64,000 nucleotides of DNA from Acidimicrobiia bacterium (GTDB taxonomy: Bacteria; Actinomycetota; Acidimicrobiia; IMCC26256; JAOSJM01), in assembly GCA_027494165.1 (NCBI GenBank), contig JAOSJM010000005.1, forward strand, positions 558,001-622,000, written 5' to 3'. The position numbers were made by a program, and so were the translations under genes. Position 1 is the stretch's first letter. Each line of letters starts with the position of its first letter. Shown one piece after another: positions 16,100 through 24,209 of the stretch. The notes under the pieces were generated by a model that worked only from the letters and a program-made list of their open reading frames with translations, made no database searches and was not told the origin of the DNA.

Positions 16100-17864
16100 C
16101 GGCCGGCCTCGGCGGTGCGGGCGATGGCGAAGTGGACGGGGTCCCTGGCGAACCGGCCAGCGACGACGACCTCGGGCTGTGCCGGTGGCGCCGGTGTTGT
16201 TGCTTGCTCGGTGCCGCGTTCGAGCATGCGGCTGATGAGCCCGACGTTGACCTGCTCGTGGGCGAGCGCCGACGCGCACGCCATGTCGACCCGGTCCGCG
16301 CCCCACTTCTTGACCAGCCCGAGCAGGGCGTAGACCTGGCGCATCTTGGTCCAGGGCAGCGGGATGTCGAGCAGCGCCGACGCGCAGGCCCCGACGTTCG
16401 GGCCGTGCTCGGCGGCCATGCGCTGCAGCTTGTCGAGGTCCCGCATCGCGTAGACCGTCTTGGCTGCCGGCAGGTCCTCGGGATCGGTCGATCGTCGGCC
16501 CGGTTCTTGGCGGGGATGGACCTTGATGAGCTGGCCCCGGTGGAAGATCCGCACCAGCGTGCGATCGGCGCGAACCTCGACCCGAGCGCCGATCAGCGCG
16601 CCGGGGATCGAGTAGAGCGACCGGGCCACCTCGATGTGATGGTCGCGATGCACCTTCGCCGTGACGTAGATCGGCACGTCGTAGAGCGAGGTCGGCGCCA
16701 GCAGCAGTCGGGGTGCTTCCTCGGCGGCGAACACTTCGGCGGGGCGTTGCTGGGTCGTCCCGTGGACCCGCAGCCCGGCCCGTTCCCGGCACCACGCCTC
16801 GGCCCGGCGCTGCGCGTCGGCGAGATCGATGAAGGTCTCACCGGCGAAGAACGACCCCCGCACGAACTGCACTTGGCGCTCGACGCGAGGCTTGTCCTGC
16901 GGGGACCGCACCCGGGCCGGGTCGATGAGGAACCCGCGGGCCTGGGCGTACTCGACGAAGGCCTGGTTGAAGCGGGGCTCGAGCGCATCGGCGCCCTCCA
17001 CGACAGCGGAGAGGTTGTCGGGGATCAGGGTCCGGAACACGCCGCCGAAGAACACCCATGCCGCCTCGCACCCGACGATCACCGCGCCGGTGGTCTGACG
17101 GTGGGTGAGCCACACGAAGCAGTGCCGGCTGAAGCACGCCGTGAAGATCAACGCGTGCACCACCCGGTCCCGGCCCGTCGCCGGGTCGAAGACCAAGCCC
17201 ATGCGACCGAAGTCGACTTGGAGCTCGTCACCCGGCTCGCCGTCGTTGACCCGGACCGTCGAGCCCCGGCCCCGCCGCCGGCCCAAGACATCAGCGACGT
17301 AGCGCTGCACCGTCCGGCACGGCACGCTCACGCCGCGCCGCTCGAGCAGCTCGTGGATCTTCACCGCGGTCAGATCCTCCTTGACCCACCCGGCGATCTC
17401 GCCGTGGTGGACCTGCAGCAGCCGCCACGGCGCGCCGTGACCGTCGGTGCGGTGCGGTCGAACCGCTTCGACCACCTGACCGATGAACACGTCGCTCAAC
17501 TGCCCGTCGCCGCCGTCGCGGACCAGACCGAGCCCGACGGCGGCCTCCACGTAGCCGCGGACCGTCTTGCGGTCGAAGCCGACCAGCCGTTCCGTCGCCC
17601 GGATCCCTCACCGGCCAGCCACAGCCGTAGCACCTCTCGAACCTCGAACACTCGGACCTCCCTGAACGCCATCGCCGCCTCCGGCTCGCTGATCGACGGC
17701 GGCGAGTCGACCCTCAGCGAGACCGACGAAGGTGGACCCCAAGTGGTCCCATCACTGGCGGCGGGGTGGTCCCATCACTGGCGCTGGGGTGGTCCCATGC
17801 GCCTGGCGTTCAACGCTCCCAAGTGGTCCCATACGGCTGGCGGGCGACAGAGAGATGCGTCCTC
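15216..17864 (-). mobile_element. IS21-family insertion sequence (approximate ends)
   Basis: It contains istA and istB in the standard order with ATGA overlap. Both termini carry the multiple transposase-binding repeats of IS21: GTGGTCCCAT begins at 17743, 17766, 17789 and 17823, each followed closely by CTGGCG. The inverse copies ATGGGACCAC lie at 15247 and 15272, each preceded by CGCCAG. The outer ends align as GAC....TGTCG..CGCCAG, giving approximate limits near 15216 and 17864. No convincing target duplication was identified, so the ends may be off by several bases. Confidence 0.75.
16096..17672 (-). pseudogene. istA: IS21 transposase IstA, frameshifted near the N-terminus
   Basis: The ATG at 17672 encodes MAFREVRVFEVREVLRLWLAGEG. 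One missing base at 17606-17608 (GGG where GGGG is needed) then shifts the frame; the rest (IRATERLVGFDRKTVRGYVE, then ~485 residues to 16096) is intact. The DDE core is visible: LQVDFGRMG, LIPDNLSAVV, KPRVERQVQFVRG. IstA is the catalytic transposase working with IstB. The single-base lesion is of the same type as those in many core genes of this window and may not be real. Confidence 0.85.
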
Positions 17865-17902
17865 TCGGGCTTACGAAGCGACCGCAGCTCCCCTCGAAAC
17901 AC

Positions 17903-18214
17903 TCAGGGAGTGGGCCCAGAGCCCGCCGTCCCCATCCGGGCGGCGACTCGCCGGATCGCCGACACGTAGGGCTCGTCCTCGACCTGCACGTCGGGCGACA
18001 GCTCGTCGAACGGCACCATCGAATCGTGCACCTGGCCACGAGCGGTCATCCAAGCTGTCCATGCATCGTGAACGTTCTCTGCGGTCACCGCCTGCCCGAC
18101 TGCTTGGCAGAGGACCGCGTACAGCAGCATGAGATCGCGTGCGCCTTCCGACGGAACCAGGTCGGGCGGCAACTCGCGCATGATCTCGTCAGCGACATCG
18201 GAGAGGTACGTCAC
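17903..18214 (-). CDS. small protein of unknown family, third gene of the TIR-like operon
   Basis: A 103-residue, acidic, mostly helical protein. Its GTG start (18214) overlaps the stop of the membrane-protein gene by four bases (GTGA), so it is part of the operon. Visible blocks are YLSDVADEIMRELPPDLVP, LYAVLCQAVGQAVTAENVHDAW and DEPYVSAIRRVAARMG. There is no signal peptide, membrane segment or catalytic motif. I do not recognise it with confidence. Translational coupling suggests a regulator or adaptor of the TIR-like/membrane pair. Confidence 0.65.
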   Translation of the reverse strand: MTYLSDVADEIMRELPPDLVPSEGARDLMLLYAVLCQAVGQAVTAENVHDAWTAWMTARGQVHDSMVPFDELSPDVQVEDEPYVSAIRRVAARMGTAGSGPTP

Positions 18215-18699
18215 GACATCAACACTCGCGCCCCGAGCAACAGGTAGACGGCGAAGAACAGCAGCGGGACGACGCGCTCGACGAACCCCAGCTCGGCGTA
18301 GCGTCCCTTCCACCAGGGCAGCGACTCGTCGGACTTGAGGAACTCCCACTCCCGCTGGAAGATCCTGACGGGAAGGTGCTCCTTCTCGATCTCCGTGATG
18401 ACCTCGAACTTGGCGCGATTCAGGTCGCGATAGCTCCGGAGGAGCAGCCACCACGTCAGCGAGAGGATGGCCCCGACCCCAGCGGTCGCGAACAGCGCTA
18501 CACCGTCCGGCTTGGGCAGATCCTCGCTACTTGCATCCGTCGCGGCTGCCAACAGGCCAACGAACGCTCCGAGCCCGGTGTTGATCGTCAGGAAGTAGCT
18601 GTTCGCCGTCGCTCGGCGGCCTGAGATTCGGTCTACCTGCTCGACCGCGACCTTGTAGAGGTCGAGGACAACCGGGTCGACCGACGGGCTACCGCCCAC
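18211..18699 (-). CDS. small membrane protein, candidate effector of a TIR-like defence operon
   Basis: A 162-residue protein with a cytoplasmic-looking N-terminus (LDLYKVAVEQVDRISGRRATANS) and three hydrophobic segments: YFLTINTGLGAFVGLLAAA, ALFATAGVGAILSLTWWLLL and, at the C-terminus, VVPLLFFAVYLLLGARVLM. The middle part is charged and helical (FEVITEIEKEHLPVRIFQREWEF). The N-terminal pattern resembles proteins annotated as RipA-family octameric membrane proteins, which occur beside TIR-like genes; I recall that resemblance but cannot verify it here. The GTG start at 18699 overlaps the TIR-like stop by 11 bases. It may be a membrane-disrupting effector. Confidence 0.7.
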   Translation of the reverse strand: MGGSPSVDPVVLDLYKVAVEQVDRISGRRATANSYFLTINTGLGAFVGLLAAATDASSEDLPKPDGVALFATAGVGAILSLTWWLLLRSYRDLNRAKFEVITEIEKEHLPVRIFQREWEFLKSDESLPWWKGRYAELGFVERVVPLLFFAVYLLLGARVLMS

Positions 18700-19075
18700 C
18701 AGCGATCAGCTTCTTGAGGTTGTCCCAAGTCCAGTTGTAGATCTTGTCGCTGTCGAGCGCCGCCGTGGGCTTCCGGGCCGTCCCGTTCGGACGTCCGTCC
18801 AGCAGGAAGTAGGGCTTCCCCTCAGAACGAGCGATCCGGATCTCTTCGTTCACGCCCGTGGCGGTGTGGGTGTGCTCGCCACAGATCACGATGACCTGCT
18901 GAACCCGCTTGATGCGGCGCCGAGCGTCGTCTTTCCAGCCCGGCGACGCCACCTTGACGGAGTGGTCCGAGATCTCGAAGGGCGTGTCACGGTTCTTGGC
19001 CTGCCCGACGAGCAGGTTCTTGCAGTCGAGGTCATGGTCGTAGTCGAAGCTGATGAACACGGGCACGAGCGCCAT
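18689..19075 (-). CDS. TIR-like domain protein (MTH538/DUF1863, ThsB-like)
   Basis: A 128-residue single-domain protein: VFISFDYDHDLDCKNLLVGQ, FEISDHSV, GWKDDARRRIKRVQQVIVICGEHT, TGVNEEIRIAR and PYFLLDGRPNG. This is the pattern of MTH538-type TIR-like proteins such as Thoeris ThsB, in which the Glu of the (V)NEEI helix is the likely NAD-hydrolysing residue. ThsB proteins sense phage and make a cyclic-ADPR-type signal that activates an effector. Here the next gene is a membrane protein rather than a SIR2/SLOG-type ThsA. The ATG at 19075 precedes the conserved first strand; longer starts add unconserved sequence. Confidence 0.85.
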   Translation of the reverse strand: MALVPVFISFDYDHDLDCKNLLVGQAKNRDTPFEISDHSVKVASPGWKDDARRRIKRVQQVIVICGEHTHTATGVNEEIRIARSEGKPYFLLDGRPNGTARKPTAALDSDKIYNWTWDNLKKLIAGGR

Positions 19076-19189
19076 GGGTGAGGTCTCCTTCTGGTCTGCC
19101 TCTCCATGGAGAGTACGGAGACCCTGTGACAAGAACGCCGCTCCCGGTCCGTGGGCCACGGACCTCGGCTCGAAAGCCTCACGGGAGGT

Positions 19190-20864
19190 CTACCCCCGAG
19201 GCGATCCCCAGCCCCCGCCGCCGGGGGTCAGCATTCGCAGGACGTCGCCGGCCTTGAGCTGGATCGTGCACTTGTCGGGCAGTCGCTCGGCCCGGGCCTC
19301 GTCCCCGCCAGGGAGCAGCCAGTTCTCCCCGACCGCTCCGGGCTCGCCGCCGGCGAGCCCCCACGGCTGCGAGACGCGTCGCTCGGTGATCAGCGACACC
19401 GTTGCGTCCTCGAGCACCTGGAGGTCTCGCTCGATACCTTCGCCACCCGACGACCAGCCCGCGCCACCGCTCCCCCGTCGCAGGCGGTAGCGCAGCACCC
19501 GCAACGGGAAGGCCCGCTCCAGCGCTTCGATGGGGGTATTCCGCGTATTAGTCATCGCGGTGTGAATTCCCGACTGGCCGGGGCGGGGTTCGACTGATCG
19601 GTAGTCAACTTGATCTGTGTTGGTCATCGCGGTGTGAATTCCCGACTGGCCGGGGCGGGGTTCGACTGATCGGTAGTCAACTTGATCTGTGTTGGTCATG
19701 GCCGTGTGCACGCCGCTCATGCCGGCCCGTCCCGGCCGGCCGCCCTGCCCGCCCCCGACCGTCTCGTAGTACACCCAGCCCGGCCCGCCGAGCAGGACGT
19801 TGTTCATCGTGCCCTGCCCCGCGGCCCCGACCCGCCCGGGGACCGCCTGGGCCAGCGCGCCCAGGCAGACGTCGGCCACCCGCTGGCTCACCTCGACGTT
19901 GCCGGCCCCGACGGCCGCCGGGGGAGCGCCGCCACCACCGTCCCCGGCGGGGCCACCACGCGGACCGGCCGCATCGCCCCGCCGTTGGCCGGGATCGTCG
20001 GGTCGGTCGCCGACCGCACCGCGAACGCCACCGCGCTCACCGTCACGGCCTCGACCGCGTTCACGTTGCCCGGGCGCTGCGCGTCGGTCCCGCCGAAGTC
20101 GAAGGTCGCCACGTCCCCCTCGACCGTCAGCGTCACCACGATCCGGGTCGGGGTGTGCTGCTCGGGAGCCGGTCCGGCCGAGTCGAGCACGTCCTCGAAG
20201 CACCACCGACCGTCGGGGATCGACGCCAGCGCGGCGCGCATCCGCCGCTCCCCGTACGCCACGACCTCGTCGAAGGGCGCCCCGGCCAGGGTGGCCAGGC
20301 GGTCCACCCCGAGCACGTTCGCCCCGCGCTGGGCGTCGAGGTCGCCGCGACGCTCCCCGGGCGTGCGCGAGCTCGCCACCACCACGGCCTCGACCTCGGG
20401 CGCGAAGAGGACCGGGGGGACCCGCAGGCCCTCCTGGAAGACCTCCTCGGCCGCGGGCGGCATCGAACCCGGGGCCATCCCGCCGAGGTCGGCGTGGTGG
20501 GCCCGGTTGGCCACCCACCCGACGAGCTCCCCGCCGGTGAAGCACGGGGCGACGAGGGTGACGTCGTTGAGGTGGGTGCCCCCGCGAAGGGGTCGTTGAG
20601 CACCACCTGGTCCCCCGGCCGCACCCGGTCGCCGCACGCCTCGATCGCGGCGCGCACCGCCGCGGGCATCGAGCCCAGGTGGACCGGGATGTGCTCGGCC
20701 TGGACGAGCAGCTCGCCCTCGGGGGTGAACAGGGCGGCCGAGCAGTCGGCCCGCTCCTTGATGTTGGGGCTGTAGGCCGAGCGGCGCAGGACCGCGCCCA
20801 TCTCCTCGGCGACGCCGGTGAGGCGCGAGATCAGGACCTGGAGGGAGGCCGGGTCGAGGCTCAC
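19190..20864 (-). CDS. hyuB: hydantoinase/5-oxoprolinase B subunit, chimeric: host 5' part fused to element-borne 3' end
   Basis: The GTG at 20864 overlaps the hyuA stop (GTGA). The N-terminal part (SLDPASLQVLISRL, RSAYSPNIKERADCSAALF, VVLNDPF-GGTHLNDV) and the middle (PGSMPPAAEEVFQEGLRVPP, FDFGGTDAQRPGNVNA, MNNVLLGG) are host sequence. At 19695 the gene crosses attR into element DNA, adds two in-frame 24-residue units, and ends with a replacement C-terminus (NTRNTPIEALERAF to LTPGGGG). Two single-base deletions at 20579-20583 (C5) and 19920-19924 (G5) break the frame but occur in homopolymers and are probably sequencing errors. With HyuA it would perform ATP-dependent hydrolysis of hydantoin or 5-oxoproline-like rings. 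Confidence 0.85.
19551..19694. repeat. two perfect 72-bp tandem units at the right attachment junction
   Basis: Units 19551-19622 and 19623-19694 are identical. Each starts with GTCAT, the attB-side half, and ends with the attP-side half including GGTAGTCAA and GTGTTG. The repeat's left edge (19550/19551) falls exactly at the crossover dinucleotide GT. In hyuB the units encode two copies of 24 residues (MTNTDQVDYRS, then VEPRPGQSGIHTA), so the frame is kept. The region is less GC-rich than its flanks. Confidence 0.9.
19672..19705. other. attR: right attachment junction of the integrative element
   Basis: The attP half GGTAGTCAA (19672-19680) followed by CTTGATCTGTGTTG meets the central GT at 19695-19696 and then host hyuB sequence (CATGGCCGTG). 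The same attP half also ends the first repeat unit (19600-19622). Joining host halves left of 4176 and right of 19696 restores a conserved M-T-N-T-R coding segment of hyuB, the inferred attB. Confidence 0.8.
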
Positions 20865-22649
20865 GACCCCTCCCGGCGCAGGATCCAGGCCCCGAGCGCC
20901 CCCGGCTCCGCCCGCCATCCGCCCGGCACCCACACCGTGCAGTCGGGCTCCGACACCACCTGCGGGCCGCGCACCGGTGCCCGGTCGACCACCGGCAGGT
21001 CGTCGACGTCGAGCGGCGCGTCCCTGCGGGCCCGGGCCCGGAGGGCCACCACCTCGACCGGGGCGTCCTCGCGGGCGTAGCCGTTGCGCCGTGCGTGCTC
21101 GGCGTGGAAGGCCTCGGGGGCCGCCACGGTGAGCTCGTGGCTCTGCCCCTCGTACCGGCAGTCCACGAACGTCTCCACCGCCGGCTCCGGTCCCGGGCCG
21201 AGGCGGGCCCGGGCCTCCCCGGCCAGGGCGGCGAGCGCGGCGTCGAGGCCGGTGCGGTCCCGCGGGCTCGACCACGACCGGACCACGTCGTGCTGGCGGG
21301 GCGAGCACACCAGCCCCACGGCCGAGAGCACCCCGGCCCGGGGCGGCACGATCACCGCCGGCATGCCCAGGGCCTCGGCGACCGCGACGGCGTGGAGCGG
21401 GCCGGCGCCCCCGAAGGCCACCAGGGCCAGCTCCCGGGGGTCGGCCCCGCGCGCGACGGTGACGACCCGCACGGCCTGCACCATGTTGGCGTCGACGACC
21501 GCCACGACGCCCTCGGCGGTCACCCCCGCGCCCGCCAGGGCGGCCCGGGCGGCGCCCGCGTCGAGGCGGCCCAGGCCGGGGAAGGCGGCCTCCGCAGGGA
21601 TGCGGCCGAGCACGAGGTCGGCGTCGGTGACCGTGGCCCGGTCGCCGCCGAGGCCGTAGCACGCGGGGCCCGGCTCGGCCCCCGCGCTCTCCGGGCCGAC
21701 CACGAGCGCGCCGCCCGGGTCGAGGCGGGCCACCGATCCGCCCCCGGCGCCGATCGTGTGGACGTCGAGCGAGGGCAGGCGGATCGGCAGCCCGGCGACC
21801 ACGTGGGCCGGGGCGGGCTCGGGGACGCCGCCTCGGACCAGGCAGACGTCGGTGCTGGTCCCGCCCATGTCGAAGGACACGGCGTCGGGGAAGCCGCAGG
21901 TCGCAGCCACGGCGGCGGCGGCGCGCACCCCGGCCGCCGGGCCCGGAGAGGAGGAGGGCGGCGGGAGCGTCGGCGGCCTCGACGACCGGGACGAGGCCGC
22001 CGACCGACGTCATCACGAGCACCTCGTCGGCGAGGGCGGCGATCCGGCGAAGGTACGGCCGGCACACCGGGCGCAGGTGCGCGTTGGCCACCGTGGTCAC
22101 GGCGCGCTCGTACTCGCGGAACTCGGGCGAGACCTGGTGCGAGCAGGTCACGTCGAGCCCGAGATCGGCGAGGCGCGCGGCCACCTGCTGCTCGTGGCCC
22201 GGGTCGAGGTCGGCGTGCAGCAGGCACACCGCCACCGCGTCGACCCCCGGCGGGACGGAGGGGAGGTCGCCGAGCGGCCGGACCTCCCGGCCCGAGCCGT
22301 CGAGCCGCCCCTCCACCTCGAGGCGGAGCTCGCGGGGGACGAGCGGCTCCGGCCGGTCGGCCCACAGGTCGTAGAGGGAGGGGCGGACCTGCCGGGCGAT
22401 CTCGATCACGTCGGCGAAGCCGCGGGTGGCGACGAGCGCGACCCGCCCGCCGCGCCGCTGGAGGAGCGCGTTCGTGGCGACGGTCGTGCCGTGGGCGAGG
22501 AGATCCGCACCGCCCGGGGCCGACACGGCGCGCAGCGCCTCCACGACCGCCCGGGCCGGGTCGTCGGGGGTCGAGCGCACCTTGGCCACCCGGCCGTCGT
22601 CGGCGACGAGGTCGGAGAAGGTGCCGCCGGTGTCGATCCCCAGGCGCAT
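20861..22649 (-). CDS. hyuA: hydantoinase/5-oxoprolinase A subunit (ATP-binding), one frameshift
   Basis: The ATG at 22649 starts MRLGIDTGGTFSDLV, the Hydant_A_N ATPase motif. It is followed by HGTTVATNALLQRRG and EYERAVTTVANAHLRP, and after the frameshift by VSFDMGGTSTDVCL, HTIGAGGGSVA and LVAFGGAGPLHA. About 595 residues would be normal for HyuA. One extra base around 21941-21953 (GGGCCCGG tract, at SGPG) breaks the frame. The chain resumes perfectly in the next frame and is otherwise conserved, so sequencing error is the simplest explanation. HyuA binds ATP and works with HyuB, whose gene overlaps its stop. Confidence 0.88.
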
Positions 22650-22712
22650 CGGGCGCCCAGCCTCGCGCGTCCCGGTGGACGGCGGGCTGCCGGCGTCACC
22701 CGCTCCGGTGCG

Positions 22713-23216
22713 CTACTGCTGGCCTTCCTGGCCGAAGGCCTGGAGCAGGTAGCCCCGCGAGCGGACCGTGCGGACCTCGAGCCCGAGCGGGGCGATGCGG
22801 CGGCGCAGCCGGAGGATGTGGACGTCGAGCGCGTTGCGCGTGGGGGCCCCGTCGGCCCAGGCCCGCGCGGCCAGGGCCTCCCGGCTCACGACGGTGCCGA
22901 AGCGCTCGACCAGCGCCCCGGCCAGCGCCTGCTCGACGGGGGACAGGGCGACCCACCGGCCCCGGAACCGAAGGAGGCCGTCTCGGTCGATCTCGGGGAC
23001 GACGGCGTGCTCGCTCTCGGCCCGGGCCATGAGGCTGGCGACGCGCACCCGCACCTCCCGGTCGTCGGCCGGGAGGCGCACCCAGTCCTCCAGGCAGTCC
23101 GCCGTGGCCGGCGGCAGATCCTCGGAGCCGACGAGCAGGAGTCGTGGCGCACCCCGGGCCCGGAGGCGCTCGACCCGGTCCTGCTCCTCGGGCCATCGCA
23201 CGAGCACCACGTCCAT
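22713..23216 (-). CDS. winged-helix regulator with receiver-like N-terminus lacking the phosphorylation site
   Basis: A 167-residue protein. The N-terminal ~75 residues (MDVVLVRWPEEQDRVERLRA, APRLLLVGSEDLPP) resemble a collapsed receiver fold but lack the DD pair, the phospho-accepting Asp and the conserved Lys. The C-terminal ~95 residues are an OmpR/PhoB-type winged helix (LSPVEQALAGALVERFGTVVSREALAARAW, NALDVHILRLRRRI, VRTVRSRGYLL). It should bind DNA without a kinase signal. It is transcribed in the same direction as hyuA, 63 bp upstream of it, and lies just after the IclR gene. Confidence 0.8.
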   Translation of the reverse strand: MDVVLVRWPEEQDRVERLRARGAPRLLLVGSEDLPPATADCLEDWVRLPADDREVRVRVASLMARAESEHAVVPEIDRDGLLRFRGRWVALSPVEQALAGALVERFGTVVSREALAARAWADGAPTRNALDVHILRLRRRIAPLGLEVRTVRSRGYLLQAFGQEGQQ

Positions 23217-23292
23217 GCCGCGAGCCTAGAACCAATCGGTTTCGCTTTCATTGCACCCCTGTGAACGGGGCCTGCCCGGTGGCGGCCCGACG

Positions 23293-24084
23293 TCAGCGCG
23301 TGGCCGTGGTGTCCGGGCCGAGCAACCCGGCCCGCTGCTCGAGGTCCCGCGCCGCCGCCACGAGCGCCGGCGCGTAGCGGCGCCCGGGGCTGCCGGCGAG
23401 CCGGTCGGCCGGGCCGCTCACGCTCACCGCGGCGAGGACCCGGCCGGCGGCGTCGAGGACCGGCGCGCTCACGCTGGCGACCCCCGGCTCGCGCTCCCCC
23501 ACCGACGCCGCCCACCCGCGCTTCCGGACGGCGGCCAGCTCGTCGGGGTCGAGGCCGGGCGGCCGGTCCTCGGGGGAGGCCCAGGCGAGCAGCACCTTGG
23601 CCCCCGAGCCGGCCGTGAGCGGCAGCGACGCTCCGACCGGCACCGTGTCGCGCAGGCCGCTGCGCCGCTCGGCGGTGGCGACGCACACCCTCCGGTCGGC
23701 CTCGCGCACGTAGAGCTGGGCCGACTCGTCGGTCGCGTCCCGCAGGTTGGCCAGCACCGGCCCGGCCAGCTCCACCAGCTCCAGGCCGCTGGCGGCCCGG
23801 GCCCCCCAGGCGAGGAGGCGGAGGCCGAGGCGGAACCGCCCGGCCGGGTCGCGCCCGACGAGGCCGTGGCACTCGAGGGCCTGGGCGAGGCGGTGCGCGG
23901 TGGGCCGGGCCAGGCCGGTGGCGGTGGCCAGCTCGGCGAGCGTGGCCGGACCCTGGTCGGCGAGGGCGCCGAGGACGGCCACGGCCTTGTCGACCACGCC
24001 GACCCGGCTCACGACGCGCGGCGCGCCCTCCCGGGGCGCCGCTCCCGGGTTGCGACCGGCGGCCGAGGCTCCTACACTGTCCAC
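23293..24084 (-). CDS. IclR-family regulator divergent from leuCD (NdgR/LtbR-like)
   Basis: A 263-residue protein with an N-terminal winged helix ([41 protein letters not shown]) and a C-terminal IclR ligand domain ([55 protein letters not shown]). IclR regulators divergent from leuCD in actinobacteria (NdgR/LtbR) control leucine and other amino-acid genes, which matches this position. The GTG start at 24084 lies six bases after a good -10 box, so the mRNA is probably leaderless. The leader-proximal operator (24099-24115) suggests autoregulation. The physiological assignment is by synteny. Confidence 0.88.
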   Translation of the reverse strand: MDSVGASAAGRNPGAAPREGAPRVVSRVGVVDKAVAVLGALADQGPATLAELATATGLARPTAHRLAQALECHGLVGRDPAGRFRLGLRLLAWGARAASGLELVELAGPVLANLRDATDESAQLYVREADRRVCVATAERRSGLRDTVPVGASLPLTAGSGAKVLLAWASPEDRPPGLDPDELAAVRKRGWAASVGEREPGVASVSAPVLDAAGRVLAAVSVSGPADRLAGSPGRRYAPALVAAARDLEQRAGLLGPDTTATR

Positions 24085-24090
24085 GTAGCG

Positions 24091-24119
24091 ATACTAGCGT
24101 CTCAGAGTATGAGACTCAA
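24091..24119 (-). promoter_or_regulatory. iclR promoter with perfect palindromic operator in the spacer
   Basis: On the minus strand TTGAGT (24114-24119) and TAGTAT (24091-24096) are separated by 17 bp, a near-consensus sigma-A-type promoter. The spacer contains the 17-bp palindrome GTCTCA-GAGTA-TGAGAC at 24099-24115. A bound dimer would block polymerase, and on the other side could influence leuC, whose start is about 95 bp away. Confidence 0.7.
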
Positions 24120-24209
24120 CACCACAACACGGCGGCGCGCGGACACGACACGAGCCCCCGACGCCGGGGCCTCGCGGACGCACCGGGCGCCGGGAGCGAG
24201 GGAGAGCTG

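Noticed and set aside
19190-20864. Independent duplication of hyuB by gene duplication
   Set aside because: Only the 3' end is duplicated and the boundary coincides with the recombinase crossover site, so element-borne replacement explains it better.
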